A stretch of 64,000 nucleotides of DNA, taken from contig NZ_CP047135.1 of NCBI RefSeq assembly GCF_009832905.1, forward strand, positions 2,830,001 through 2,894,000. Reading direction: 5' to 3'. Under the pieces are notes generated by a model. The model worked only from the letters and a program-made list of their open reading frames with translations, searched no databases and had not been told where the DNA came from. Below, in pieces: positions 48,361 to 58,331 of this stretch (the stretch's first letter is position 1; the number at the start of each line of letters is the position of its first letter). The stretch is from Stenotrophomonas sp. 364. GTDB taxonomy: Bacteria > Pseudomonadota > Gammaproteobacteria > Xanthomonadales > Xanthomonadaceae. The position numbers and the translations under genes are program-made.

Positions 48361-48538
48361 CGGCACGGGTGGGGTTGCGGGGCCCTGAGGCGCATGGATG
48401 CGCCGACGGGGCTTACAAGGGTGAGGGCGCATTGCATGCGAGGCACTGCCTCGCATGCGCCCGAACGCCCAGCCGCCAGCGGCTGGGCCGGGCCGCGGAG
48501 CGGGATTTGCAGCGTGCCCCGCAACCCCACCTGTGCCG
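48361..48538. repeat. palindromic cassette 2 (178 bp), inverted copy of cassette 1
   Basis: Terminal arms of 23 bp (48361-48383 and 48516-48538) match in 22 positions around GGTGGGGTTGCGGGGC. The 132-bp body 48384-48515 is the near-identical reverse complement of 47941-48072. Two of the four body differences swap a C:G pair for G:C in the same hairpin (GCCGCAT/ATGCGGC against GGCGCAT/ATGCGCC), so pairing is kept. Confidence 0.85.
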
Positions 48539-48564
48539 GCGCCGCCTCCGATCACCGCACACCA

Positions 48565-48652
48565 AGGCTCCGGCTTCAAAGCTCCGGCTCCGGCTCCGGC
48601 TCTGGCTCCAGCTTCTGCTCCGGCTTCAGATTTCGCCTCTGCTTCAGACTTA
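48565..48652. repeat. degenerate hexamer array (GGCTCC/GGCTTC)
   Basis: About fourteen imperfect units with period 6 (GGCTCC, GGCTTC, GGCTCT and so on) form an 88-bp pyrimidine-biased array upstream of the SCO gene. On the minus strand it would code for alternating Glu/Ala/Gly, but no start context supports a gene. Confidence 0.7.
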
Positions 48653-48746
48653 CCGCTCTTAAAAAGAAACCCCAACCCACCCCAAAAGACCCAACAGCGC
48701 CGCTGCCGCCCCTATCATGGTGGCCCCTTCCGGGAACGGGCTTTCC

Positions 48747-49397
48747 ATGTTCAATCGCAACGTCGGCATCATCCTGCTCATCGCCCTGGCCGCCGGCCTG
48801 GGCCTGGTCGCCGCGCAGAAAGTGTTCGCGCCCAAGCCGGCCAGCGACCGCCCCGCTACCGAATCGATCACCTTCTACCCCCAGCCCCGGCCCTTGCCTG
48901 ACTTCAACCTCAGCCAGTCCGACGGCACCCGGCTCATTCCCGGCGAGCTCAAAGGCCACTGGACCCTCGTGTTCCTGGGCTTCACCTTCTGCCCCGACGT
49001 CTGCCCCACCACCCTGGCCGACCTCGCCCAGGCCCAGAAGCAGTGGGAAGCCCAGCCCGACACCCTGCGCCCCCGCCTTGTCTTCATCTCCGTGGATCCC
49101 GAACGTGACACCCCCACCCGCCTCGGCGAGTACGTGCACGCCTTCCACAAGGACACCCTGGCCGCCACCGCCGACGTCCCCTCGCTCGAGCGCTTTGCCA
49201 CCTCCCTCGGCTTCGTGTTCCAGAAGGTCCCCGGCAAAGACTTCGATGAAAACCCCCAGGATTACACCCTCGAACACTCGGCCAGCCTGGCCGTGCTCGA
49301 CCCGGACGGCAAACTTGCCGGCCTGATCCGTCCCCCTTTCAATGCGCAGGCCATTGCCCGCGATCTGCAGACGCTGACCGAGAAAACCGCACCATGA
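48747..49397 (+). CDS. SCO1/SenC-family copper chaperone
   Basis: Membrane-anchored thioredoxin-fold protein that helps build the CuA site of cytochrome oxidase or acts in thiol-redox control, about 216 residues. One N-terminal helix is present ([18 protein letters not shown]). The copper motif has Cys82 and Cys86 in [12 protein letters not shown], and the third ligand His is in YTLEHSAS. The start is uncertain: ATG at 48747 places the helix directly after a basic N terminus, and an in-frame ATG at 48717 would add 10 residues. It overlaps psd by 4 nt. Confidence 0.9.
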   Translation: MFNRNVGIILLIALAAGLGLVAAQKVFAPKPASDRPATESITFYPQPRPLPDFNLSQSDGTRLIPGELKGHWTLVFLGFTFCPDVCPTTLADLAQAQKQWEAQPDTLRPRLVFISVDPERDTPTRLGEYVHAFHKDTLAATADVPSLERFATSLGFVFQKVPGKDFDENPQDYTLEHSASLAVLDPDGKLAGLIRPPFNAQAIARDLQTLTEKTAP

Positions 49398-50236
49398 GCC
49401 TGACCACCACGCTGACCTACGTCCTGCCCCACCGTCTGCTGTCCTCGATGGCGCGGCGCCTGGCGTATTCCAGCAACCCGCGGATCTCACGTTGGTTGAT
49501 TGACACTGTCACCGAGAAGTTCGGCGTCAACCTGGCCGAGGCCGCCAACCCCGACCCGCGCAGCTACGCCACCTTCAACCAGTTCTTCACCCGTGCGCTC
49601 AAGCCCGGCGCCCGGGTGGCCGCGCCCGACCCGCGCACCCTGGTGATGCCCGCCGATGGCCGCATCAGCCAGCTCGGCGCGATCGAGGACGGCCGCATCT
49701 TCCAGGCCAAGGGCCAGTCGTTCACGGCCGCCGAACTGCTGGGCGACGCCAAGGATGCCGAGGTGTTCCACCACGGCCTGTTCGCCACCGTGTACCTGTC
49801 GCCCAAGGACTACCACCGCGTGCACATGCCGTGGACCGGCACCCTGCGCGAGACCGTGCATGTGCCAGGACGTCTGTTCAGCGTAGGCCCGGCGGCGGTC
49901 AACAACGTACCCGGCCTGTTCGCCCGCAACGAGCGCCTGGTCTGCCATTTCGATACCGACTTCGGCCCGATGGTGTCGGTGATGGTGGGCGCGCTGCTGG
50001 TATCCGGCGTGGAAACCGTGTGGGGCGGTGAGGAGATCCCGGCCTACGGCGACACGATTACCCGCAAGGACTATCGCGGCAAGGGCATCACGCTGGAGCG
50101 GTTCGCGGAGATGGCACGCTTCAACTACGGCTCCACCGTGATCATCCTGCTACCGCCGGGCGTGGCCGAGTTCGCCCCGCACCTCGATGCCGAGCATGCC
50201 GTGCAGCTCGGACAGGCGCTGGCCACCCTGAAGTGA
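49394..50236 (+). CDS. psd: phosphatidylserine decarboxylase proenzyme
   Basis: Membrane-associated pyruvoyl enzyme making phosphatidylethanolamine, 280 residues. The self-cleavage motif Gly246-Ser247-Thr248 is in [10 protein letters not shown], so Ser247 becomes the pyruvoyl group of the alpha chain. The consensus LGST has Tyr in the first position here. Other motifs are [10 protein letters not shown] and [12 protein letters not shown]. It is translationally coupled to the SCO gene and followed by a strong terminator. Confidence 0.96.
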   Translation: MSLTTTLTYVLPHRLLSSMARRLAYSSNPRISRWLIDTVTEKFGVNLAEAANPDPRSYATFNQFFTRALKPGARVAAPDPRTLVMPADGRISQLGAIEDGRIFQAKGQSFTAAELLGDAKDAEVFHHGLFATVYLSPKDYHRVHMPWTGTLRETVHVPGRLFSVGPAAVNNVPGLFARNERLVCHFDTDFGPMVSVMVGALLVSGVETVWGGEEIPAYGDTITRKDYRGKGITLERFAEMARFNYGSTVIILLPPGVAEFAPHLDAEHAVQLGQALATLK

Positions 50237-50267
50237 CGGTGGTGCCGGGCGCGTAATCGACGCGCAC

Positions 50268-50300
50268 AAAAAAACGCCCCGGGAAACCGGGGCGTTTTTT
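50268..50300. terminator. bidirectional intrinsic terminator
   Basis: Seven A (50268-50274), CGCCCCGG, loop GAAA, CCGGGGCG, six T (50295-50300). It is a strong stem with U tracts on both strands. It serves psd on the plus strand and rraB, whose stop is at 50319, on the minus strand. Confidence 0.92.
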
Positions 50301-50318
50301 GTGCGCGATCCGCTGCGG

Positions 50319-50660
50319 TCAGATCTCGACCGGGCCCACGTCCATGCCGTCGTAGTCTTCCACGCCATTGGCTTCGGCCAGCGCCTGCAGCTCCTGGTTG
50401 CGGGCGTCCAGCGAGGCTTCGCTGTGCACCTCGGCGCGCTCCACGTGCAGCACGTGGTACGGCGCCTCGCCCTCTTCCAGGTCCGGCTCGAAAATCTCGA
50501 CCAGGCTGTAGCCCATGCCGACCAGCTTCTCGCCCAGGCCGCTCAGCGGCTCGGGAGTGGTGTTGACGAAGAAATAGCCCCACAGCATCGGGCCATTGAG
50601 GTCCCAATCGGTGTTTTCGCGGATGTTGGCGAACATCTCGTTGATTGCGGTGATATCCAT
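50319..50660 (-). CDS. RraB-family regulator of ribonuclease E
   Basis: 113 residues of the RraB superfamily, acidic, cytosolic. The family pattern is visible: WGYFFVNTTPEPL, then GYSLVEIFEP, LHVERAEVHSEASLDAR and VEDYDGMDVGPVEI at the end. In E. coli RraB binds the RNase E degradosome and alters its composition; activity here is inferred from family. AGGA lies 8 nt before the ATG. E. coli RraB is somewhat longer (138 residues), with a different acidic tail. Confidence 0.82.
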   Translation of the reverse strand: MDITAINEMFANIRENTDWDLNGPMLWGYFFVNTTPEPLSGLGEKLVGMGYSLVEIFEPDLEEGEAPYHVLHVERAEVHSEASLDARNQELQALAEANGVEDYDGMDVGPVEI

Positions 50661-50745
50661 CGTCTTGTCCTGTCTGCGTGACCCGGTGGCCGAAAGGGAG
50701 TGGCCGCGGGCGTGATGCCGGCAGCCTACTCCATTGGGCGTGTGC

Positions 50746-52350
50746 TTACTTGCCGCAGCCCTGCAGCTTGAGCACCTGACCCTGCCTGAGCGCGTAGGCC
50801 GGGGCCTTGAGACCGTTGGCACGGGCCAGTTCACGCACGTCGCACTGGAACTTGTCGGCGATCGACCCCAGGGTCTGGCCCTTGCCTACCTTGTGGTTGC
50901 GGACCGGCTTGGCCTTGGGCTTTGCCGCCGGCGTGGCCACCGGGGCGACCGGGGTAGCGGCCACCGCGCTGGCCTGCACCTGTGCCACCGGCACCACGCT
51001 GCCCACGGCCACGTTGCCGGTGTAGCTGGCCGCGGCGGGGCGCACGATCGCCGCGTTGAGATCGGCGGTGATCAGGGTGCGTGCCAGGTCCGCGCGCGGG
51101 CCGCTCACGCAATAGCGGTTGTACAGCCCGGCGATGCGGGTGGTGGCGTTGATCGTGGTACCGGCGGGAATCCAGCCGTCGGCCTCATAGCGCGGGTTGA
51201 GGTTGCGCAGCGCGCGCATGTAGCCGTCGCGGGTGCCGGCACTGCCCAGGCAGATGGTCAGCTCGTAGATGGTGGTGGACTTGGCCAGGCGGATCGTCGC
51301 CGGCTGGGCGCTGATCTTCGGGAACTCCACACCGTACTGCTGCGGGTGCAGGAAGATCCAGGCCGCGGCGATCACCATCGGCACGTAGTCCTTGGTTTCA
51401 CCGGGGAACTGGTTGTACACGCTGTCCACCCAGAAGCCCTGGCCGCCGCTCTGCTTGAAGACGCGTACCGCCCGGCCTTCGCCGCCGTTGTAGCCGGCCA
51501 GCGACAGCTCGACACTGCCATTGAGTTCGCGCATGCGCTCGTTGAGATAGGTAGCGCTGGCCTCGGCCGCGCTGCGCGCGTCGAAGCGGGTGTCGAAGCC
51601 GGTGCCATCCGGGCCCAGCCCGAAACGGCGGCCGGTAGCCGGCATGAACTGCATCAGGCCAGCGGCACCGGCGCGCGAGGAGGCGTGCACGCGGCCATTG
51701 GATTCCTTGGCCATGATCCCGAACAGCAGCGCCTCGGGCAGGCCACGCTTCTCCCACTCGGGCCACATCACCTGGCGCAGGTTCTGGTAGTTCTCGTAGG
51801 TCGTCATCAGGGCCGGGCGCATGTCGGTGAGCCAGCGGCGGATGCCGGCCTGCACCGCCGGGTTGTACTCGACCATGTTGTCGAAGGCGTGGCGCTTGTC
51901 GTTGAGCAGCGCGGCCGCACGCGCCGCTTCGGGCACGTCGGCCGACAGCGGGCCGATGTGGTCCGGGTCGGCTTCCAGCAGGCCGCCGTCGCTGGCCAGT
52001 TCGTCGCCCTCGCCGTCACGGGTGTCGGCGTTGTCCTTCAGCAGGCGCTTGTAGGCCGGCAGCATGTTGCTGACCTGGCAGCCCTTCTGGGCGACACAGG
52101 CGCTGATCACATCCTCCATGTCCTCCAAGGCTGCATCGCCTTCGTTCTTGCCCTTGGGATCGGCATTGGCGACCAGCACCAGCGCGTCGCGATAGCGCTT
52201 CTCGGCGGCGGCCATGCGCTGGTCCAGCGCCTCGATCTTCACCCGGTCGCGGGCCGAAACCCGCTGTGCATGGGCCTCCGGCACGAACGAGAGCATTGCA
52301 GCGAGCGCCAACAGCGGCCAACCACGGACAAGCAAGACAGGAACGGGCAT
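50746..52350 (-). CDS. lytic murein transglycosylase with LysM (MltD-like)
   Basis: 534 residues. A signal peptide ends near AHA-Q (residue 28). A helical region (about 30-190) is followed by an SLT domain with catalytic Glu216 in IMAKESNGRVHASSRAGAAG, the GLMQFMPATG motif and AGYNGGEGR. A C-terminal LysM repeat (HKVGKGQTLGSIADKFQCD, about 485-530) binds peptidoglycan. It acts in the periplasm on glycan strands. The MltD name follows from SLT plus LysM. No strong ribosome site precedes ATG 52350. Confidence 0.9.
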   Translation of the reverse strand: MPVPVLLVRGWPLLALAAMLSFVPEAHAQRVSARDRVKIEALDQRMAAAEKRYRDALVLVANADPKGKNEGDAALEDMEDVISACVAQKGCQVSNMLPAYKRLLKDNADTRDGEGDELASDGGLLEADPDHIGPLSADVPEAARAAALLNDKRHAFDNMVEYNPAVQAGIRRWLTDMRPALMTTYENYQNLRQVMWPEWEKRGLPEALLFGIMAKESNGRVHASSRAGAAGLMQFMPATGRRFGLGPDGTGFDTRFDARSAAEASATYLNERMRELNGSVELSLAGYNGGEGRAVRVFKQSGGQGFWVDSVYNQFPGETKDYVPMVIAAAWIFLHPQQYGVEFPKISAQPATIRLAKSTTIYELTICLGSAGTRDGYMRALRNLNPRYEADGWIPAGTTINATTRIAGLYNRYCVSGPRADLARTLITADLNAAIVRPAAASYTGNVAVGSVVPVAQVQASAVAATPVAPVATPAAKPKAKPVRNHKVGKGQTLGSIADKFQCDVRELARANGLKAPAYALRQGQVLKLQGCGK

Positions 52351-52484
52351 TTTTGGCACTGTGTGCGAAAGATGGGGCAGAGTAGCCGCGCCGCTTGCAT
52401 CGGGGCAACCCGGTCGGCCCGGCAACCTGCGCCGACGTTTAGAATCCCGCCCATTCACACAGCACCAGCACAAGCGAGTTGACC

Positions 52485-53990
52485 ATGGATCCGATCCTGC
52501 TCGGCAAAGGCATCACCGACGATATCGCCGTGACCCTGCAACCCCGCCTGGGCAATCGCCATGGCCTGGTGGCCGGGGCCACGGGGACCGGCAAGACCGT
52601 CACCCTGATGACCCTGGCAGAAGGTTTTTCGCGGATCGGCGTGCCGGTGTTCCTGGCCGATGTGAAGGGCGACGTGTCCGGCCTGGCGGTGCCCGGCGCC
52701 GGCACCGAGGCGCTGCTGCAGCGCGCGAAGGACCTTGGCGTGGCCGACTACGCGCCCGCCGCCAGCCCGGCGATCTTCTGGGATCTGTACGGCAAGCTGG
52801 GGCACCCGGTGCGCACCACGGTGAGCGAGATGGGCCCTACGCTGCTGGCGCGGATCCTGGAGCTCAACGACACCCAGTCCGGCGTGCTCGACATCGTGTT
52901 CAAGCTGGCCGACGACCGCGGCCTGCTGTTGCTGGACCTGGATGACCTGCGTGCCCTGCTCGGCCTGGTCGCCGACGAACGCAAGGACATCTCCACCGAG
53001 TACGGCCTGGTCAGCGCGCAGACGGTGGCGGCGATCCAGCGCTCACTGCTGCGGCTGTCGCAGGACGGCGGCGAAGCCTTCTTCGGCGAGCCGGCGCTGG
53101 AACTGGCCGACATCATGCGGGTCAACCATGACGGCCGCGGCGTGATCGGCATCCTGGCCGCCGACCAGCTGGTCCTCAAGCCCCGGCTGTACTCGACGTT
53201 CCTGCTGTGGCTGCTGTCGGAACTGTTCGAGACCCTGCCCGAAGTGGGCGACCTGGACAAACCCAAGCTGGTCTTCATCTTCGACGAGGCCCATCTGCTG
53301 TTCGACGATGCGCCGGCGTCACTGGTGCAGCGCATCGAGCAGGTGGTGCGGCTGATCCGCTCCAAGGGCGTGGGCGTGTACTTCTGCTCGCAATTCCCCG
53401 ACGACGTGCCGGCCAACATCCTGGGGCAGCTCGGCAACCGCGTGCAGCATGCGCTGCGCGCCTTCACCCCGCGCGACCAGAAAGCGGTGAAGACTGCTGC
53501 CGAAACGTTCGTGCCCAATCCCAAGCTGGACGTGGCGGCCGTGCTGGCCAAGCTCGGCACCGGCGAGGCGCTGGTGTCCACCCTGCAGGACAAGGGCATC
53601 CCCTCGCCCGTGCAGCAGACCCAGATCGCGCCGCCGCGCTGCCGGATGGGCGCCATCACCGAGGCCGAACGCGCCCAGGTGCGTGCCGGCAGTCCGGTGG
53701 GCAGCCGCTACGACACCGCGATCAACCGCGAGTCGGCGGCCGAACTGCTGGCCCAGCGCGCGCAGAAGGTGGTTGCGCAGGCCGATACGCCCAAGGCCCG
53801 CACACGCGAGCAGGACGAACAGCAGGAAGGCGGCTTCGGCCAGTCGATCAAGGACGCCATCTTCGGCACCAAGCGCCGCCAGGGCATGATCGAAACCATG
53901 GCCAAGCAGACCACCCGGACCGTGGGCAGCAAGCTGGGCAACCAGATCGTGCGCGGCATCCTGGGTGGGCTGTTCGGCGGCAGGCGCTGA
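52485..53990 (+). CDS. HerA-like ATPase (DUF853)
   Basis: 501 residues of the HerA/FtsK-type P-loop family DUF853. Walker A GATGTGKT is at residues 31-38. Walker [13 protein letters not shown] has Asp267/Glu268, and the later [20 protein letters not shown] region is typical. No membrane segment is present, so it is a soluble, probably hexameric motor with unknown substrate. ATG at 52485 is preferred to the TTG 6 nt earlier. The gene ends 8 nt before greB. Confidence 0.87.
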   Translation: MDPILLGKGITDDIAVTLQPRLGNRHGLVAGATGTGKTVTLMTLAEGFSRIGVPVFLADVKGDVSGLAVPGAGTEALLQRAKDLGVADYAPAASPAIFWDLYGKLGHPVRTTVSEMGPTLLARILELNDTQSGVLDIVFKLADDRGLLLLDLDDLRALLGLVADERKDISTEYGLVSAQTVAAIQRSLLRLSQDGGEAFFGEPALELADIMRVNHDGRGVIGILAADQLVLKPRLYSTFLLWLLSELFETLPEVGDLDKPKLVFIFDEAHLLFDDAPASLVQRIEQVVRLIRSKGVGVYFCSQFPDDVPANILGQLGNRVQHALRAFTPRDQKAVKTAAETFVPNPKLDVAAVLAKLGTGEALVSTLQDKGIPSPVQQTQIAPPRCRMGAITEAERAQVRAGSPVGSRYDTAINRESAAELLAQRAQKVVAQADTPKARTREQDEQQEGGFGQSIKDAIFGTKRRQGMIETMAKQTTRTVGSKLGNQIVRGILGGLFGGRR

Positions 53991-53998
53991 GCGATTCG

Positions 53999-54505
53999 AT
54001 GTCGCGTTGGCGTCCCCCGGCGGAAAAGAGTACGGCCCTGATCACCGCACAGGGCCACCAGCGGTTGAAAGCGGAACTGGACGACCTGTGGCGGATGCGC
54101 CGGCCGGAGGTGGTCAAGGCCCTGGCCGCGGCGGCGGCCGAGGGGGATCGTTCGGAGAACGCCGAGTACACCTACCGCAAGAAGCAGCTGGGCGAGATCG
54201 ACCGACGCGTGCGCTACCTGACCAAGCGGCTGGAATCGCTGCGCGTGGTCGACACCACCCCGACCGACCCGCAGGCGGTGTTCTTCGGCGCCTGGGTGGA
54301 GCTGGAGAACGTGGACAGCGGCGATACCAGCCGCTACCGCATCGTCGGCCCGGACGAAACCGACGCCGCCACCGGCTGGATCAGCATCGATTCGCCGCTG
54401 GCCCGGGCGCTGCTGAAAAAGCGCGTGGACGACGAGTTCGAAGTCGAGCTGCCCAGCGGGCGCACCGGCTTTGCGATCCTGGCGGTGGAGTACGGCGCGG
54501 GCTGA
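53999..54505 (+). CDS. greB: transcription elongation factor GreB
   Basis: 168 residues. The N-terminal coiled-coil finger ([20 protein letters not shown] to [19 protein letters not shown]) includes the acidic tip [10 protein letters not shown], which stimulates transcript cleavage by backtracked RNA polymerase. The C-terminal FKBP-like domain follows. The length and KRLESLRVV segment favour GreB over GreA. It starts 8 nt after the DUF853 gene, suggesting cotranscription. Confidence 0.94.
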   Translation: MSRWRPPAEKSTALITAQGHQRLKAELDDLWRMRRPEVVKALAAAAAEGDRSENAEYTYRKKQLGEIDRRVRYLTKRLESLRVVDTTPTDPQAVFFGAWVELENVDSGDTSRYRIVGPDETDAATGWISIDSPLARALLKKRVDDEFEVELPSGRTGFAILAVEYGAG

Positions 54506-54592
54506 GCCGTTGGCATTGTTCAACGCACGGCGTTACCGCGTGGTGCGCTGCTGTCGGCGGTTGTTTGGGAACCCACCCTACCGTGCGGGGCC

Positions 54593-55420
54593 TTACGCGC
54601 CGTGCGGCGCGGGATAGCGCCTGCCCTCGCGCAGCGGCCGGAAGTAATCGGCTTGCCGGTAAAACGGCGCGTCCTGCTGCGGTTGCCAGCCGGGAATACC
54701 CATCAGCGGCAGCGGCCGCAGTTCCAGCGGGTCGTTGAGGACGCGTCCGGTATCGATCATCCGTGCGACCCGCGCCACGGCGCGCCCATCCTCGTCGGCG
54801 CACACCACCACGCACTTGCCCACCAGCAGACGCCCCGGCAACAACGCCTGCTCCATCAATGCGTGGCCAACCACCGCCGCCACGGCGATTTCACCGCTGC
54901 GCCACCGCCCGGCCCCGTCCGCGAACAACGCCGCCCAGTCGTGCCGGTCCCAGGCCTGCAGCACCGCAGGATCGCGCACCCGCACGATCACGCCGGTTTC
55001 GTCGAACTGGGTCAGCGCGGCCTGCGCACGGTTGCGCTGCTGCGGCCCGTGGCAGCCGATATGCAGGCATTGGCGCGCGTTGAGCGCATTCTTGATGGCC
55101 GGATGTCGTGCCCACACCAGCGCGTTGAACAGGTCGTGCCAGTTCGCCGCGCGGGTGGCAATGCGGCCCTGGGCAATGCGTTGTTCGTAATGCAGGCCGT
55201 CGGCCAGCAGCGCGTCGTCCTGCTCGACCAGATGCCGGCCGGGCAACGCCAGGCGGGCATCGAGCGCCGCGACGGTCGGCCAGTCGGCCGCCGTCATCAG
55301 GTCGGCGTAGCGGGAAAACCCGGCAAACAGCGGCCGGGCGAAGACGTCCGCCGCCACCACGCCACGCGGCGGTGCGATGAAACGGCGGCGCGTGCCACCG
55401 GCATCGACCGCCGCCGTCAC
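54593..55420 (-). CDS. DUF3025 domain protein
   Basis: 275 residues of unknown function, matching DUF3025 by the segment [20 protein letters not shown] followed by NALNARQ. No signal peptide or membrane helix is seen. Conserved His and Cys residues (QCLHIGCHG) could bind metal, but no catalytic motif is clear. The start is GTG overlapping the rimO stop (GTGA), so it is co-translated with rimO. Confidence 0.82.
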   Translation of the reverse strand: MTAAVDAGGTRRRFIAPPRGVVAADVFARPLFAGFSRYADLMTAADWPTVAALDARLALPGRHLVEQDDALLADGLHYEQRIAQGRIATRAANWHDLFNALVWARHPAIKNALNARQCLHIGCHGPQQRNRAQAALTQFDETGVIVRVRDPAVLQAWDRHDWAALFADGAGRWRSGEIAVAAVVGHALMEQALLPGRLLVGKCVVVCADEDGRAVARVARMIDTGRVLNDPLELRPLPLMGIPGWQPQQDAPFYRQADYFRPLREGRRYPAPHGA

Positions 55421-56781
55421 AGCACCTGCAGGTCGAACGGCTTGCGCGCGGCGTCCACGATCAACGCGTCGCCATACAGGTCGTGGTCGTCGCTCTCGGT
55501 GATCTCCACGTCGACGAACTGGCCCACGCGCAGGCGGGCTTCCTCGGCGTTCTGGATATGCACCAGGCCATCGATCTCCGGCGCGTCAGCCTTGGAACGA
55601 GCCACGGCGATACCGTCTTCGATCGCATCAACCAGGCACTGCTGCACGGTGCCGATCTTGGCTTCCAGGCGTGCCGCGGAAATCTCCGCCTGACGGGCCA
55701 TGAAGCGCGCCAGGCGCTCCTGCTTCACTTCCTCGGGCACGGCATCGGGCAGGTCGTTGGCCGTCGCACCGGTCACCGGCGAGTAGGCGAATGCGCCCAC
55801 GCGGTCCAGCTGCGCCTCGTCCAGGAAGCTCAGCAGCTCCTCGAACTCGGCGTCGGTCTCGCCGGGGAAGCCGACAATGAAGGTCGAGCGCACCGTGATG
55901 TCCGGGCACAGCTGGCGCCAGCGCTGCACGCGCTCGAGGGTCTTGTCGACCGCACCCGGGCGCTTCATCAGCTTCAGGATGCGCGGGCTGGCGTGCTGGA
56001 ACGGGATGTCCAGGTACGGCAGGATCCGGTTCTCGGCCATCAGCGGCACGATCTCGTCCACGTGCGGGTACGGGTACACGTAGTGCATGCGCGTCCAGGC
56101 ATCCAGTTCGGACAGGCCTTCGCACAGCGCCTTGAGCCGGGTCTGGTAGGCCTTGTCGCGCCACATGCGTTCGGCGTACTTCACATCCACGCCATAGGCC
56201 GAGGTGTCCTGCGACACCACCAGCAGTTCCTTCACCCCACCGCGCACCAGGCGCTCGGCTTCGCGCAGCACCTCATCCACCGGGCGCGAGACCAGCTTGC
56301 CGCGCATCGACGGGATGATGCAGAAGCTGCACGTGTGGTTGCAGCCCTCGGAAATCTTCAGGTAGGCGTAGTGGCGCGGGGTCAGCTTGATGCCGTAGTC
56401 GGGCACCAGGTCCACGAAGGGATCGTGCCTGGGCGGCAGCGCGGCGTGCACGGCCTCCATCACGCTCACGTAGTCCTGCGGGCCGGACACTGCCAGCACG
56501 TTCGGGTACGCCTCGCGGATCTGTTCGGGGCGCTTGCCCAGGCAGCCGGTGACGATCACCTTGCCGTTGGCGTTCATCGCCTCGCCGATCGCATCCAGAG
56601 ACTCGGTCACGGCCGAATCGATGAAGCCGCAGGTGTTGACCACCACGACGTCGGCCGCATCGTAGGAGGGCACGATGTCGTAGCCCTCCGAGCGCAGCTG
56701 GGTGAGGATGCGTTCGGAATCGACGAGCGCCTTCGGGCAGCCAAGGCTGACGAAGCCGACTTTGGGGTTCAGCTGGGACAT
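55417..56781 (-). CDS. rimO: ribosomal protein S12 methylthiotransferase
   Basis: Radical SAM enzyme adding a methylthio group to the conserved Asp of uS12, 454 residues. The UPF0004 domain cysteines are Cys15, Cys51 and Cys80 (GCP, NTCGF, TGC). The radical SAM CxxxCxxC motif is Cys147, Cys151 and Cys154 (GCNHTCSFC), and a C-terminal TRAM domain ends the protein. ATG at 56781 ([10 protein letters not shown]) is the family start. Confidence 0.97.
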   Translation of the reverse strand: MSQLNPKVGFVSLGCPKALVDSERILTQLRSEGYDIVPSYDAADVVVVNTCGFIDSAVTESLDAIGEAMNANGKVIVTGCLGKRPEQIREAYPNVLAVSGPQDYVSVMEAVHAALPPRHDPFVDLVPDYGIKLTPRHYAYLKISEGCNHTCSFCIIPSMRGKLVSRPVDEVLREAERLVRGGVKELLVVSQDTSAYGVDVKYAERMWRDKAYQTRLKALCEGLSELDAWTRMHYVYPYPHVDEIVPLMAENRILPYLDIPFQHASPRILKLMKRPGAVDKTLERVQRWRQLCPDITVRSTFIVGFPGETDAEFEELLSFLDEAQLDRVGAFAYSPVTGATANDLPDAVPEEVKQERLARFMARQAEISAARLEAKIGTVQQCLVDAIEDGIAVARSKADAPEIDGLVHIQNAEEARLRVGQFVDVEITESDDHDLYGDALIVDAARKPFDLQVL

Positions 56782-56985
56782 GGAATCGCGGGACTCTGGG
56801 GGCCTGGGCCCATGCCGGAATGGCGTGGGGACCTGGGGCCGGAAACGGCGGCAAGTATACCGGCGTTGGGCCCCGGGCTCTGAATGGCATCGGGCCGATC
56901 CCGCCAGACCCGGCACGGTCGCTGACACCGCCCTAACCGGCGCGCGGCCGATAATGAACGCCTGAACCAACAGGAGTCACGCATC

Positions 56986-57657
56986 ATGGGTGAGTGGGTC
57001 ACGCTCGATACGCACCACGGTCCGGTCCGGGCCTGGCAGGCCACGCCGACGGGCAAACCGCGTGGCGGGCTGGTGGTCATCCAGGAGATCTTCGGTGTGA
57101 ACGCGCACGTGCGCGAGGTGGCCGAAGGCTTTGCGGCGCAGGGCTATGCGGTGCTGGCGCCATCGTTCTTCGACCTCATCGACGGGGTCGAGGCCGACCC
57201 GGATGCGCTGCCCTACGACCCGGACGGGGTGAAACAGGGGCTGGAACGGGTGAACGCGCTGGGCGTGGAGAAGGCGCTGGAGATCGTCCGCGCGGCGGCC
57301 TCGCGGCTGGCGCCGGCCGGCAAGGTAGGCACGGTGGGCTACTGCTGGGGCGGCAGCATCGCGCTGTTGTCGGCGCTGCGGCTGGGCCTGCCCTCGGTGA
57401 GCTACTACGGCGCGCGCAACGTGCAGTTCCTGGACGAAACACCCAAGGCCCCGGTGATGTTCCACTTCGGGGCCAAGGACAAGAGCATCCCGCCCGAGGC
57501 CATCGCCGCCCACCGCGAGAAGCTGCCACAGATGGCCACCTTCGTGTACCCGGCCGACCACGCCTTCAACCGCAGCGTCGGACATGCGTATGATCCAGAC
57601 AGCGCCACCCTGGCGCTGGAACGCACCCTGGACTTCTTTGCGGAGCATCTTGGATGA
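56986..57657 (+). CDS. dienelactone hydrolase-family protein
   Basis: 223 residues, alpha/beta-hydrolase fold. The nucleophile is Cys120 in GYCWGGS, as in carboxymethylenebutenolidase, with the Asp in FGAKDKSIP and the His in PADHAFNR. Residue pattern and length fit the DLH family, but no aromatic-degradation genes are near, so a housekeeping or detoxifying role is as likely. AGGAG lies 9 nt before the ATG. It overlaps the HIT gene by 4 nt. Confidence 0.9.
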   Translation: MGEWVTLDTHHGPVRAWQATPTGKPRGGLVVIQEIFGVNAHVREVAEGFAAQGYAVLAPSFFDLIDGVEADPDALPYDPDGVKQGLERVNALGVEKALEIVRAAASRLAPAGKVGTVGYCWGGSIALLSALRLGLPSVSYYGARNVQFLDETPKAPVMFHFGAKDKSIPPEAIAAHREKLPQMATFVYPADHAFNRSVGHAYDPDSATLALERTLDFFAEHLG

Positions 57658-58076
57658 GCGAGTTCGAACTGGATCCACGCCTGGCCACCGACAGCGTAAT
57701 GGTAGCAGAAGGGCCGTTGTCGCAAGTACGGTTGATGAATGACGAGCGTTACCCCTGGTTGATCCTGGTGCCCCGGCTGGCCGGCATCACCGAATGGATC
57801 GATCTGGACGGCGATCAGCAGGACAAGCTGCGCACCGAGTTGAACCGTGCCTGCAAGGCGCTCAAGGGCACCGACGGCGTGGAGAAGATCAACATCGGCG
57901 CGCTGGGCAACATCGTGCGCCAGTTGCATTTCCACGTGATCGGGCGCCACGTGGGCGATCCGGCGTGGCCGGGCCCGGTGTGGGGCCAGGGCCAGGCACA
58001 CCGTTTCGATCCGGACGTGTTGGCCGAACGTGTCGCGCACTGGAAGGAACGGCTAGGATATTCGCCCCAGCCCTAG
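57654..58076 (+). CDS. HIT-family protein
   Basis: 140 residues with the histidine triad Q-L-H-F-H-V-I-G-R-H (His92, His94, His99). Such proteins hydrolyse or transfer nucleotides. The sequence resembles the proteobacterial HIT group with an N-terminal LATDSVMVAEGPLSQVRLMN lead. The start overlaps the hydrolase stop (ATGA). Substrate unknown. Confidence 0.9.
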   Translation: MSEFELDPRLATDSVMVAEGPLSQVRLMNDERYPWLILVPRLAGITEWIDLDGDQQDKLRTELNRACKALKGTDGVEKINIGALGNIVRQLHFHVIGRHVGDPAWPGPVWGQGQAHRFDPDVLAERVAHWKERLGYSPQP

Positions 58077-58091
58077 CGGACCCTGCCCCTG

Positions 58092-58259
58092 ATGCGTTCC
58101 AACCTCGTCGCTGCCATCGTCCTGATCCTCGTCGGCCTGTTCCTGCTGGCCAGCAACCTGGGCTGGACCAACATGAACATGGGGAAGCTGATCCTCACCT
58201 GGTGGCCGGTGGTGCTGGTGGCGGTGGGCATCGGGCTGCTGTTCGGACGCGGCAAGTAG
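58092..58259 (+). CDS. 55-residue membrane protein (LiaI/LiaF-TM-like)
   Basis: A small protein with two hydrophobic segments, AAIVLILVGLFLLASNLGW and LILTWWPVVLVAVGIGLLF, joined by a short polar turn and ending RGK. The pattern resembles the N-terminal membrane module of LiaI/LiaF-type proteins (DUF5668). It starts 15 nt after the HIT gene in the same direction. Its TAG stop codon is part of the GTAG of a REP dyad (58256-58278). Confidence 0.72.
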   Translation: MRSNLVAAIVLILVGLFLLASNLGWTNMNMGKLILTWWPVVLVAVGIGLLFGRGK

Positions 58260-58278
58260 AGCGGACCGCTGGTCCGCT
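58256..58278. repeat. GTAG-type REP dyad overlapping a stop codon
   Basis: GTAG (58256-58259) followed by AGCGGACC, loop GCT, GGTCCGCT (58271-58278). TAG at 58257-58259 is the stop of the 55-residue gene, so the repeat supplies it. A partial second copy (GGTCCGCTGC) follows at about 58287. Confidence 0.78.
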
Positions 58279-58331
58279 GCTTTTGGGTCCGCTGCTTTTG
58301 GGTTACCACGCCGCACGCCGGACCAAGCCAC

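Larger units (their letters stand above)
47758..48746. other. 989-bp gene-free region with palindromic cassettes
   Basis: No supported gene lies between prmB and the SCO gene. From left to right there are a hexamer array (47864-47887), a 176-bp palindromic cassette (47919-48094), a GTAG-type dyad (48183-48205), an inverted second cassette (48361-48538) and a long degenerate hexamer array (48565-48652). Open frames here are GC-driven, overlap on both strands and code for low-complexity sequence. Confidence 0.8.

Noticed and set aside
47787..48675. Several overlapping open frames in the gene-free region near 48 kb
   Set aside because: They follow the palindromic cassettes and hexamer repeats, occur on both strands at once and lack start signals.
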